DNA from: CALELM01 sp045617105 | GTDB lineage: Bacteria; Bacillota; Negativicutes; Selenomonadales; Selenomonadaceae | Assembly: GCA_045617105.1 (NCBI GenBank) | Contig: JAZLHW010000038.1 | Coordinates: 1-18,586 of the forward strand | Reading direction: 5' to 3' | DNA: 18,586 nucleotides | Shown here: in pieces, positions 7,630 through 14,512 of the stretch | Position numbering within the stretch: position 1 is the stretch's first letter | Layout: each line of letters begins with the position of its first letter | Translations under genes and position numbers: made by a program | The notes under the pieces: generated by a model | Database searches by the model: none | Told to the model about the DNA's origin: nothing | What the model saw: the letters and a program-made list of their open reading frames with translations, nothing else

Positions 7630-7788
7630 AAAATCATCATCTCTTCTCTTTCAAAATCTTACGCCTTCATGAAAACCTATGATAAAATAATGATATGCTT
7701 CTCCCCATGGAAGAAACATAAAAGGAAAATGCAACCAATCATCTTCCACTACCATAATAATATGAAACAAAGAAAAAAGCTATAGAAA

Positions 7789-7804
7789 TGTTTCACGTGA
7801 AACA
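7789..7804. promoter_or_regulatory. parS site 2
   Basis: Perfect copy of TGTTTCACGTGAAACA in the divergent region between parA and the methionine synthase reactivation gene. It could also let ParB repress the parA promoter. The rest of the 221-base region has no other recognisable structure. Confidence 0.95.
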
Positions 7805-7850
7805 TTGAAAAATCCTATCACACTTCATTTGAAAGAAGGGAGGCTTCTTC

Positions 7851-8528
7851 ATGCCCATATACAATGCGATCCTGCGGAAAATTGACACAGCGGAAACCAA
7901 GCGTTACGCAGGACTCCAAAAAGCATTGGAATTTGATAATACACTCATCGAAAATGCCTGCGAGAATGCACTTCTCCTCTCTAACCCAAAGGGCATTTGG
8001 ACTCTCTGCGATTATGACTGCGAAACGCATACCATACAAGGAGACCACCCCATCAAGCTCCAAGGAAAAAGCATAGCAAAACACCTGACAGGCTGTGAAA
8101 AGGTCATACTCCTTGCCGCAACGATTGGAGAGAACATAGAAAATGCCATCACAAACGGCTTTGAACAGGGAAACTATACCTCTGCTGTCCTTTTAGATGC
8201 CGCCGCCACCACAGCCATTGAGGAAACTGCAAACGAAATGGAACGGGCAATCCGTCCCTTGGTCTTTTCCCAAGGCTACGACATGCGCTTTCGGTTCAGC
8301 CCCGGCTACGGTGACTTTCCCATCGAGCAGCAACCGGAGATCCTATCTCTCAGCCATGCAGACGAGATTGGCATCTCTCTTTCCTCTGCCCTGATGCTGA
8401 TGCCAAGGAAATCCATCACGGCAATCATCGGGCTTTACAAGAAGCAACATACCAGCACACCTCAAAGTCACGAAGGGCAAGGCTGTCTTTCCTGTCCCAA
8501 AACCACCTGCCCTGCACGAAAAATTTGA
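7851..8528 (+). CDS. Standalone methionine synthase reactivation (AdoMet-binding) protein
   Basis: This 225-residue protein corresponds to the C-terminal activation domain of cobalamin-dependent methionine synthase, which in many bacteria is fused to MetH. It reactivates oxidised Co(II) cobalamin by reductive methylation with S-adenosylmethionine. The diagnostic AdoMet-binding segment is RFRFSPGYGDFP (146-157; PGY at 151-153), followed by LMLMPRKSITAIIG (181-194). The tail has three closely spaced cysteines (C212, C215, C220; CLSCPKTTC), common in the standalone Firmicute form and possibly metal- or electron-related. The ATG at 7851 has AAGGGAGG seven bases upstream. The next gene, 61 bases downstream, is a MetH lacking exactly this domain, so the two proteins should work as a pair. 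No cobalamin or SAM riboswitch was seen upstream. Confidence 0.88.
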   Translation: MPIYNAILRKIDTAETKRYAGLQKALEFDNTLIENACENALLLSNPKGIWTLCDYDCETHTIQGDHPIKLQGKSIAKHLTGCEKVILLAATIGENIENAITNGFEQGNYTSAVLLDAAATTAIEETANEMERAIRPLVFSQGYDMRFRFSPGYGDFPIEQQPEILSLSHADEIGISLSSALMLMPRKSITAIIGLYKKQHTSTPQSHEGQGCLSCPKTTCPARKI

Positions 8529-8554
8529 CAAAGCGTTTTTCTTTTTTGTACGAT
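8525..8554 (+). promoter_or_regulatory. Candidate metH promoter overlapping the upstream stop codon
   Basis: TTGACA (8525-8530, consensus) and TACGAT (8549-8554) are 18 bases apart. The -35 box contains the TGA stop of the reactivation gene. It would let metH be expressed independently of its neighbour. Confidence 0.45.
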
Positions 8555-8589
8555 AGCATTGCATAACGAAATAGAAAGGAATTGATTTT

Positions 8590-10962
8590 ATGATACATAT
8601 CTTTGATGGAGCTATGGGTACTATGCTCCAAGCAGGCGGCCTGAAAGCAGGAGACTGTCCTGAACTCATGAACATAGAAGCTCCCGAGGTCGTAAGAAAA
8701 ATTCACGAAGCGTATATAGAAGCCGGAGCCACCATAATCGAAACCAATACATTCGGCGGCACGCATCTCAAGCTAGAGCACTATGGTCTTGCCGACCGTG
8801 CAGAAGAACTCAATGCCGCTGCCGTAAAAATCGCCAAGGAAGCGTCCGCAGGACGTGCCAAGGTCGCAGGCTCCATGGGGCCAACCGGTCACTTCATTGC
8901 TCCCCTCGGCATTCTCTCCTTCGAGGATGCCTACCAAGCCTTTTACGCACAAGCAAAAGCACTCGCCCAAGCAGGTGCAGACTATCTCATCATCGAAACC
9001 TGCATCGACATTCAAGAAATGCGTGCCGCCCTTCTTGCGGCAAAGGATGCATGCAGTCTTCCCGTCATCTGCCAGCTTTCCTACAGCGAGGACGGACGCA
9101 CCGTAACGGGAACCAGCCCAGAGGCAGCCGCTGTTACGCTCTCCGCTATGGGAGCAGACATCATCGGTGTCAACTGTTCCCTTGGACCCAAGCAGCTTCT
9201 CCCTATTGTAGAGAAGCTTGCAGCAAACTGCGACCTTCCCATCAGCGTTCAGCCCAATGCAGGAATGCCCTACCTCGAAAATGGCGAAACCAAATTCCCC
9301 ATGAAGCCAGATGACTTCGGCGAGTGGGGAGCAAGACTGGCAGCGGCTGGCGCAACCTACCTTGGCGGCTGCTGCGGAACGACACCGGAACATATCCACG
9401 CACTCTCGCTCGCACTGAAAAACTTTCACGAAACAAAGCGGCCGAAAAAAACTCGCTCCTTGATCCTCTCCAGCCGCAGCAAGACCGTTGAAATAGATGC
9501 AGCGCTCCCAACTCGGCTGATTGGAGAACGGATCAATCCCACAGGACGGAAAAAGCTTGCTGCTGAAATCCGAGAAGGCTCTCTCCTCTCCGTCAAGAAA
9601 GAAGCCCTGAACCAAGTCAAAGCCGGTGCAGACCTCCTTGATGTCAACATGGGAGTCGGCGGCATCGACCAAGCAAAAGCCATGGAACGTGCTGTCATGG
9701 AAATTTCCCAAATCACGGACGTACCTCTCGTCATCGACACAGGAGATGCCGCTGCTCTTGAAGCAGGACTGCGGGCGTATCCCGGACGTGCACTCATCAA
9801 TTCTGTCAGTGCGGAAAGCGACCGTCTGGAAAGATTCCTCCCACTGGCAAAGAAATACGGTGCGGCGATCCTCTGCCTACCTATCACGGAGGACGGTGTA
9901 CCAAAGACAGCGGAAGAACGCATCGAAGTGACCCGCCGTATCATCAAAGCCGCAAAAGAACACGGATTGCAGGATGGGGACTTCCTGCTGGATGCCCTCG
10001 TCATGACCATTTCCTCCGATCAGGAAGCCTGCCTGCAGGTACAAAAGACATTGCAGGGATACCGCAAGGAATTTGGCTATCCATCGACTATGGGACTAAG
10101 CAACATCTCCTTTGGGCTTCCTAACCGACCGCTCATCAACAGCACCTTCTTTGCTATGTGCCTTGCCGCAGGACTGGACGCACCCATCATGAACCCCTAT
10201 GACGAAGCCATGCAAAATGTCTGTATGGCAAGTGCCGCACTTCTCGGCAAAGACCCGAATGGACTTTCTTACAGCAGGAATGAAGCGAACCTCAACGTGC
10301 CAAAAGCTGCCGCAACAGCCAAGGAGGCTTGCCTTGATTCACTTTCTGCCATCAAGCAGGCAATTATCGAAGGCGAAAAAGACGGGATCGCCCAGCTCAT
10401 AGAACAAGCCATTCAAGAAGGACACGGCTCCAATGAAATTACAGAAAAGGCACTGACTGCCGCCATGAACGATATTGGCATCGACTTTGGTTCCGGACGC
10501 ATGTTCCTTCCTCAAGTCCTCCTCTCTGCCGAAACCATGCGCCTTGCTTTCCAAAGGATCAAAGAGCTTCTGCCGAACCAAAGCACAGAAAAGGCAGGAA
10601 CCGTCATCCTTGCAACCGTCAAAGGCGACGTGCATGACCTAGGAAAAAACATCGTTGGCGCACTCCTTGCCAACAGCGGATTCCATCTTATCGACCTTGG
10701 CAAGGACGTAGACTCCCAAGACATCGTAGCCTCTGCCATTCAAAACCAAGCTGACATCGTAGGCTTGTGCGCTCTCATGACCACAACTATGATCCAGATC
10801 GACAAGGTAATCGAAGAACTCCATGCCGCCGGCTGCCCTGCCAAAGTCATGGTTGGCGGCGCAGCTCTCACCCAAGAATACGCAGACAGTGCCGGCGCCG
10901 ATGCCTATGCAGCGGACGGCGTCAAAGCTGTCGAGCTTGCAAAAAAACTTTTAAAAAAATAA
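8590..10962 (+). CDS. metH: Cobalamin-dependent methionine synthase, lacking reactivation domain
   Basis: MetH transfers a methyl group from methyltetrahydrofolate through cobalamin to homocysteine. The 790-residue product has the homocysteine-binding barrel (about 1-280; zinc ligands C196, C261, C262 in VNCS and GGCCGT), the pterin-binding domain (from about 305, starting RLIGERINPTG, to about 560), the cobalamin cap (about 570-665) and the B12-binding domain (670-790). The cobalt-ligating His is H682 in GDVHDLGKN; the later parts are GLCALMTTT and VGGAALT (GG at 756-757). Position 727 is Cys where Ser is usual. The AdoMet activation domain is missing and is encoded separately just upstream. 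The start has AAAGGA at about nine bases. No terminator follows, so the two small genes downstream may share its transcript. Confidence 0.93.
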   Translation: MIHIFDGAMGTMLQAGGLKAGDCPELMNIEAPEVVRKIHEAYIEAGATIIETNTFGGTHLKLEHYGLADRAEELNAAAVKIAKEASAGRAKVAGSMGPTGHFIAPLGILSFEDAYQAFYAQAKALAQAGADYLIIETCIDIQEMRAALLAAKDACSLPVICQLSYSEDGRTVTGTSPEAAAVTLSAMGADIIGVNCSLGPKQLLPIVEKLAANCDLPISVQPNAGMPYLENGETKFPMKPDDFGEWGARLAAAGATYLGGCCGTTPEHIHALSLALKNFHETKRPKKTRSLILSSRSKTVEIDAALPTRLIGERINPTGRKKLAAEIREGSLLSVKKEALNQVKAGADLLDVNMGVGGIDQAKAMERAVMEISQITDVPLVIDTGDAAALEAGLRAYPGRALINSVSAESDRLERFLPLAKKYGAAILCLPITEDGVPKTAEERIEVTRRIIKAAKEHGLQDGDFLLDALVMTISSDQEACLQVQKTLQGYRKEFGYPSTMGLSNISFGLPNRPLINSTFFAMCLAAGLDAPIMNPYDEAMQNVCMASAALLGKDPNGLSYSRNEANLNVPKAAATAKEACLDSLSAIKQAIIEGEKDGIAQLIEQAIQEGHGSNEITEKALTAAMNDIGIDFGSGRMFLPQVLLSAETMRLAFQRIKELLPNQSTEKAGTVILATVKGDVHDLGKNIVGALLANSGFHLIDLGKDVDSQDIVASAIQNQADIVGLCALMTTTMIQIDKVIEELHAAGCPAKVMVGGAALTQEYADSAGADAYAADGVKAVELAKKLLKK

Positions 10963-11044
10963 TTTATCTCCTGTAATACTTTTCTTTTTCCATCGTATAA
11001 AGAGCAAAATAAATCCTAACGGATCAAAAAAGGAGAAGATTACA

Positions 11045-11215
11045 ATGAAAAAGGCAGTTTTGACAGACATGGAACTCGGCAGCATCTCGGCTGGTAAGGG
11101 AAAGCCCCGCCTCTGTGACACTGTAAAGGTAGATATGAAAACGTCTCCCCCCTTCTATGGAGAGGATAGCGAACAAAAAAAAAGTGAGCAAAAACAAATG
11201 GACCGTCCATGGTAA
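11045..11215 (+). CDS. Small peptide A with double-glycine-type leader
   Basis: A 56-residue peptide starts MKKAVLTDMELGSISAG (1-17), which fits the double-glycine leader pattern of secreted bacteriocins and signal peptides: D8, E10-L11, I14, and A16-G17 at the cleavage site. The predicted mature part (39 residues) begins KGKPRLCD, is hydrophilic, has one Cys (C24) and ends KQMDRPW. The ribosome binding site AAGGAGAAG lies six bases before the ATG. A TATAAA at 10996-11001 may be a -10 box, but no good -35 is seen; readthrough from metH, 82 bases upstream, is possible. The next gene encodes a second peptide with a leader of exactly the same length. No transporter, peptidase or modification enzyme is in the window. 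I do not recognise the family, and the function is inferred only from the leader. Confidence 0.7.
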   Translation: MKKAVLTDMELGSISAGKGKPRLCDTVKVDMKTSPPFYGEDSEQKKSEQKQMDRPW

Positions 11216-11324
11216 ATTACAATAGCACAAGCAAGAATGAGACTTTAGCTTGATTTGCAAAAAAACACAGATAAGTAATTTTTTCAAAGTAACAAAAAAA
11301 CAGTTTAAACAAAAAGGAAAAAAA

Positions 11325-11618
11325 ATGGACAAAAATCTTGTGTCAGATGAGGAACTTGAAAACGTTGTTGGTGGTCGCGAAGCCTACTTCTACAAAAGAG
11401 ACGCTGGAAATGGGAAAGTAGTTGTCTTATGGTCAGATTTTCAATTGAATGACGATCAAGTAAACAAAATTTTTGACGGTACACTTTCTACGAACGACGT
11501 GAACTTTGATGCAACCCGTCGACTTAGAAGAAAAGTTAACATTGGTTTCTCCCGCATGAACAAAAACTACTATGATACGTTTTGTGAGAGAAAAAGAAAA
11601 ATCATTGAGCCATTGTAA
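11325..11618 (+). CDS. Small protein B with double-glycine leader
   Basis: This 97-residue protein starts MDKNLVSDEELENVVGG (1-17), a canonical double-glycine leader: E9-E10-L11, V14, and G16-G17. Cleavage would release 80 residues beginning REAYFYKRD. The mature part is charged and mixed, with an Asp/Asn-rich middle, an RRLRRK stretch, a single Cys and a basic end (CERKRKIIEPL); it is not the Gly-rich helix of class II bacteriocins. The ATG at 11325 follows AAGGA at 11314-11318; an in-frame extension to 11250 lacks a ribosome binding site and leader logic. The gene is 109 bases after peptide A, and a palindromic repeat starts 15 bases after its stop. A secreted effector or signal, or substrate of a C39-peptidase ABC exporter, is an inference. 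Confidence 0.75.
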   Translation: MDKNLVSDEELENVVGGREAYFYKRDAGNGKVVVLWSDFQLNDDQVNKIFDGTLSTNDVNFDATRRLRRKVNIGFSRMNKNYYDTFCERKRKIIEPL

Positions 11619-11633
11619 TTCTAAAAAGATCTC

Positions 11634-11703
11634 TATAACGAAGTTAAGATATCCCCCTCTTCAACAGCTTGCTGTAAATGGGGGACATCTTAGCTTCGTT
11701 ATA
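11634..11703. repeat. Dispersed repeat, palindromic copy 2
   Basis: Left arm 11634-11657 (TATAACGAAG...TCCCCC) and right arm 11680-11703 (GGGGG...CTTCGTTATA) pair over 24 positions, with one G/U and one mismatch. The loop contains ACAGC-TT-GCTGT. Read on the - strand the core and one arm match copies 1 and 3. The other arm differs, so this is a shorter, more symmetric derivative. It lies just past the stop of small protein B. Confidence 0.8.
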
Positions 11704-11884
11704 TTTCGGGATGGAAAAAAGGTTCACCTCAGCCACGACGAAGCCAATCATTTGGTGGAAAAAAGGATACATGGAATACTTGACAGATGAGAAACTCAAA
11801 AGCGTTAGCCAAATTTTGCACCAGAAAGGGACGGCGACAGCGATATGGAAGATTTGCGGAATCTCAATCAGCCTTCTAAAAAAA
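11704..11884 (+). pseudogene. Possible decayed coding remnant
   Basis: The 328 bases between small protein B and pfkA contain no intact gene. Three protein-like stretches occur one after another in different frames: FRDGKKVHLSHDEANHLVEK (frame ending at the stop near 11788), EYLTDEKLKSVSQIL (from about 11774), and ERDGDSDMEDLRNLNQPSKK (about 11828-11887). Each has plausible helix-like composition, and the first begins right at the repeat. This is what an old gene with frameshifts, cut by the repeat, would look like. Chance cannot be excluded and no family is recognised. Confidence 0.3.
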
Positions 11885-11923
11885 ATAGAACCTCGCTCAT
11901 CCATCGGAGCGAGGTTCTATTTT
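11882..11923. terminator. Bidirectional terminator abutting parS 3
   Basis: AAAATAGAACCTCGCTC (11882-11898) is perfectly complementary to 11907-11923 around an 8-base loop, giving a 17-pair stem with A/T ends for U-tracts both ways. It lies between the + strand small-gene region and pfkA on - , and its last base is the first base of a parS site. Confidence 0.88.
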
Positions 11924-11938
11924 GTTTCACGTGAAACA
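11923..11938. promoter_or_regulatory. parS site 3
   Basis: Perfect TGTTTCACGTGAAACA between the terminator hairpin and the pfkA stop codon (11947). Confidence 0.95.
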
Positions 11939-11946
11939 ATATGATT

Positions 11947-12909
11947 TTATGCCAGCACTTTTGCAATGTGCATGAAATCCGGATCCATTTTTTTCTTGTT
12001 CGTAACAGCATCCTTCAAGTTGATAGAAACTACCTTGCCTTTATCAAAACCAAAAACAATATCAGAAAGACCGGAGATAATCGCCATAGCAGCCTGCTCA
12101 CCAAGCTGAGATGCCTTCACGCGATCAATAACCGTAGGAGCGCCGCCACGCTGAATGTGACCGAGAACAGATACCCTTGTATCCAGACCTGTCTTTTCTG
12201 CGATCCGCTTGCCGATTTCCTGAGCGCTTCCTGCACCCTCAGCAACCACGACCATGATATACCGCTTGCCCTTCTCGTATTCGTCCTTCATCTGGGCACA
12301 GATCTCATCGAGGTCATACTCCTCCTCAGGCACCAAGATATACTCAGCACCACCGGAAATACCAGCTACCATTGCCAGCCATCCGCTGCTGCGTCCCATA
12401 ACCTCCAGAACAATGACTCTCCGATGTGCCGATGCCGTATCACGAAGCTTGTTCATGGCATCAATGATAGTGTTTGCTGCCGTGTCGCAGCCGATCGTAT
12501 AATCAGAACCCCATACGTCATTGTCGATCGTTCCAGGAAGTCCAACGATAGGAATACCAGTTTCTTGGGAAAGAAGCTGTGCACCAGTAAGGCTTCCGTC
12601 ACCACCAATGACGACCAAGCCCTGAATCCCACGGTCAACTAAGTTCTTGTAGCCCTCCATGCGTCCCTCTGGGGTTTTCCAACGCATACAACGAGCCGTT
12701 CCGAGGAACGTACCGCCGCGCTGAATGATATCACCAACGTCCTTGGAACGCATCTCAAACATATCCTGCTCCAAAAGACCATGGAAGCCATTATTGATGC
12801 CCCAAACCTTCACACCCTCATATAATGCAGTACGAACGACAGCACGCGCTGCTGCGTTCATTCCTGGGCTGTCCCCTCCACTGGTCATAACCGCAATGCT
12901 CTTCAACAT
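11947..12909 (-). CDS. pfkA: ATP-dependent 6-phosphofructokinase
   Basis: PfkA phosphorylates fructose 6-phosphate to the 1,6-bisphosphate in glycolysis. The length (320 aa) is that of the short bacterial enzyme. The ATP-binding motifs are TSGGDSPGMN (9-18) and GGDGS (102-106); the GGDGS form, rather than GGDDT, indicates ATP instead of pyrophosphate as donor. The catalytic TIDND is at 127-131 (D129 the likely base), MGRSSGW at 171-177, and the sugar-phosphate-binding LGHIQRGG nearer the C-terminus. All key residues are intact. The ATG at 12909 has AAGGGGG about ten bases upstream. The gene is monocistronic here (no pyruvate kinase beside it). It has a possible extended -10 promoter near 12995-13002 and a palindrome in its leader (12944-12958). 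Confidence 0.97.
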   Translation of the reverse strand: MLKSIAVMTSGGDSPGMNAAARAVVRTALYEGVKVWGINNGFHGLLEQDMFEMRSKDVGDIIQRGGTFLGTARCMRWKTPEGRMEGYKNLVDRGIQGLVVIGGDGSLTGAQLLSQETGIPIVGLPGTIDNDVWGSDYTIGCDTAANTIIDAMNKLRDTASAHRRVIVLEVMGRSSGWLAMVAGISGGAEYILVPEEEYDLDEICAQMKDEYEKGKRYIMVVVAEGAGSAQEIGKRIAEKTGLDTRVSVLGHIQRGGAPTVIDRVKASQLGEQAAMAIISGLSDIVFGFDKGKVVSINLKDAVTNKKKMDPDFMHIAKVLA

Positions 12910-12943
12910 AATCTCATATCCCCCTTGTAACTGTCATATAAAA

Positions 12944-12958
12944 GGCTTTTCAAAAGCC
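12944..12958 (-). promoter_or_regulatory. Palindrome in the pfkA leader
   Basis: GGCTTTTCAAAAGCC is a perfect 7-base inverted repeat around one central base, extended by A/T on both sides. It lies 35 bases upstream of the pfkA start and downstream of the putative promoter. It could be a repressor operator, or a hairpin attenuating transcription (T-run follows on the - strand). Confidence 0.4.
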
Positions 12959-12994
12959 ATTTTCTTCCTAAAACAAAACACTTCAAACACTCTA

Positions 12995-13002
12995 ATCATA
13001 CC
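12995..13002 (-). promoter_or_regulatory. Candidate extended -10 promoter of pfkA
   Basis: On the - strand TATGAT is preceded by TGG, making an extended -10 element; the -35 region (TGTTAT) is weak. Confidence 0.35.
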
Positions 13003-13066
13003 ATAAAATCGCCCAAGATAACAGTATTTTCACGAAAGAAATTATACGAAGATTGCAGGGGACTTA

Positions 13067-13095
13067 TTGACAAAGCTTCCTGCCAATGCTAAATT
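13067..13095 (+). promoter_or_regulatory. Promoter of the ZTP riboswitch-purH transcript
   Basis: TTGACA (13067-13072, consensus) is followed after 17 bases by TAAATT (13090-13095), with an extended -10 TGC directly before it. Transcription would start at about 13102, exactly where the aptamer begins, which supports both calls. Confidence 0.7.
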
Positions 13096-13100
13096 TTAAG

Positions 13101-13170
13101 TAGAAACTGTACGACTGACGGAAGTGGATAACCACAAGGAAGTACAGCGGAAGAAGCCGACCGTCTGGGC
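13101..13170 (+). promoter_or_regulatory. ZTP (pfl) riboswitch aptamer
   Basis: The RNA matches the ZTP riboswitch layout. P1 is CTGTAC (13107-13112) with GTACAG (13142-13147). A hairpin GTGG-ATAA-CCAC lies at 13124-13135, with the conserved GACTGACGGAAG before it. The hallmark GCCGACCGTCTGGGC, which forms P3, is at 13156-13170. The class binds ZMP/ZTP, the purine intermediate that accumulates when 10-formyl-tetrahydrofolate is short, and turns on one-carbon and purine genes. Here it precedes the AICAR formyltransferase, which consumes ZMP. That is a textbook target. Confidence 0.92.
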
Positions 13171-13200
13171 AACAGCCTTGGATACGTGTCGGCTGTTATT
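13155..13200 (+). terminator. Riboswitch expression platform (terminator)
   Basis: The arm GTCGGCTGTT (13188-13197) can pair with AACAGCC (13171-13177), or with AGCCGAC (13155-13161) inside the aptamer P3 strand. It is followed by ATTATTTA. The second pairing destroys P3, so ligand binding should prevent full terminator formation and allow readthrough into purH. The U-tract is weak. Confidence 0.65.
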
Positions 13201-13222
13201 ATTTAGAAAAGGAGAAAATAGA

Positions 13223-14395
13223 ATGAACGAACTCGAACTGAAGTATGGTTGCAATCCTAACCAAAAACCTGCCAAAGTATTCATGAAGGAGGGTGAGCTG
13301 CCCTTCAAGGTTCTGAACGGAAAACCCGGCTACATCAACCTTCTCGATGCCATGAACAGCTGGCAGTTGGTACAGGAGCTGAAAGAAGCTACCGGACTTC
13401 CCGCTGCCGCTTCCTTCAAACATGTCAGCCCAGCAGGTGCCGCCGTGGCAGTTCCCCTTTCCGAAATTCTCCAGAAAGTATATTTCGTAGAAGGCGTTGA
13501 GCTTTCCCCCATTGCTACGGCATACATTCGCGCACGAGGAGCTGACCGCATGTCCTCCTACGGCGATTTTGTAGCACTCTCAGATGAATGTGATGCACAG
13601 ACAGCCTCCTTCCTAAAGAGAGAGGTTTCCGATGGCATCATCGCCCCCTCCTACAGTGAGGAAGCCCTCGAAATTCTGAGATCCAAACGCAAGGGTACTT
13701 ACCTTGTCCTCCAAATGAATACGGATTACGTCCCAGAAAAGCTGGAGCAAAAGCAAGTATACGGCATTACCTTTGAACAACAGCGCAACGATGTCTGCAT
13801 CACGGAGGACTACTTGAAAGACATTCCTACCAAGAACAAGAACCTTCCGGAAGCTGCAAAGCGTGACCTCCTGATCGCTTTGATCACGCTCAAGTACACG
13901 CAGTCCAATTCCGTCTGCTACGCAAAAGACGGGCAAGCCATCGGCATTGGTGCAGGACAGCAATCCAGAGTTCATTGTACTCGTTTAGCCGGCAACAAGG
14001 CAGATGTCTGGTATCTCCGCCAAAGCCCACAGGTTCTTTCTCTCCCATTCAAAGAGGACGTGCGCCGTCCAGACAGGGACAATGCCATTGATGTCTACAT
14101 CTCCGATGAGTGCATGGATCTTCTCGGCACAGACGAATGGAAGCGTCTCTTCACGGAAAAGCCTCCTGTCTTTACCCGTGAAGAAAAGCAGGAATGGCTC
14201 AAGACTGCCAAGAATGTATCGCTTGGATCAGATGCCTTCTTCCCCTTCGGCGACAACATCGAACGTGCCCACAAGAGCGGTGTTTCCTACGTTGCTCAGT
14301 CCGGCGGTTCGATACGGGACGACAATGTTATCGAAACCTGTGATAAATACGATATGACTATGGCAATGACGCATATCCGTCTGTTCCATCATTAA
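13223..14395 (+). CDS. purH: Standalone AICAR formyltransferase (PurH transformylase half)
   Basis: The enzyme transfers a formyl group from 10-formyl-tetrahydrofolate to AICAR (ZMP), the penultimate step of IMP synthesis. The 390-residue product corresponds to the AICARFT part only. It contains SFKHVSPAGAA with catalytic K66-H67, and the long conserved block from ITLKYTQSNSVCYA through GIGAGQQSRVHCTRLAGNKA. The N-terminal IMP cyclohydrolase domain of bifunctional PurH is absent, so a separate cyclohydrolase must exist elsewhere. The start at 13223 has AAAAGGAG eight bases upstream. An in-frame extension to 13124 would lie inside the riboswitch and is rejected. Expression is probably controlled by the ZTP riboswitch directly upstream. 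The gene ends at a strong terminator and is monocistronic. Confidence 0.95.
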   Translation: MNELELKYGCNPNQKPAKVFMKEGELPFKVLNGKPGYINLLDAMNSWQLVQELKEATGLPAAASFKHVSPAGAAVAVPLSEILQKVYFVEGVELSPIATAYIRARGADRMSSYGDFVALSDECDAQTASFLKREVSDGIIAPSYSEEALEILRSKRKGTYLVLQMNTDYVPEKLEQKQVYGITFEQQRNDVCITEDYLKDIPTKNKNLPEAAKRDLLIALITLKYTQSNSVCYAKDGQAIGIGAGQQSRVHCTRLAGNKADVWYLRQSPQVLSLPFKEDVRRPDRDNAIDVYISDECMDLLGTDEWKRLFTEKPPVFTREEKQEWLKTAKNVSLGSDAFFPFGDNIERAHKSGVSYVAQSGGSIRDDNVIETCDKYDMTMAMTHIRLFHH

Positions 14396-14414
14396 AACAC
14401 TGTTCAAACCAATA

Positions 14415-14452
14415 AGACGGGCTGATTCAATACTTTGAATCAGCCCGTCTTT
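14415..14452 (+). terminator. purH intrinsic terminator
   Basis: AGACGGGCTGATTCAA (14415-14430) pairs perfectly with 14435-14450 around TACT. The T-tract after it is short. It begins 19 bases after the purH stop. Confidence 0.88.
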
Positions 14453-14464
14453 AGCTTCGTTATA
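14451..14464. repeat. Orphan end of the dispersed repeat
   Basis: TTAGCTTCGTTATA is identical to the right end of repeat copies 1 and 2, but the rest of the unit is missing on its left, where the purH terminator stem stands instead. A small hairpin GAAAATGC/GCATTTTC follows at 14479-14499. Confidence 0.55.
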
Positions 14465-14512
14465 ACGCCATTGTTCAAGAAAATGCCATAAGCATTTTCC
14501 CTCCAATTTGCG

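Noticed and set aside
9424..9435. TTTCACGAAACA, a parS-like string within metH
   Set aside because: Two central bases are missing compared with the palindrome, so ParB half-site spacing is wrong.
8773..10010. Long - strand frames opposite metH
   Set aside because: They are antisense shadows of a well-supported gene and have no family motifs.
11250..11324. N-terminal extension of small protein B
   Set aside because: No ribosome binding site; it would bury the double-glycine leader inside the protein.
11771..11944. Short ORF with LTDEKLKSVSQI, resembling a third peptide leader
   Set aside because: It has no Gly-Gly or Ala-Gly, the ribosome binding site is too close to the ATG, and the frame runs through a terminator and parS.
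13124..13222. N-terminal extension of purH
   Set aside because: This stretch is the ZTP riboswitch; the ATG at 13223 has its own site and gives the conserved N-terminus.
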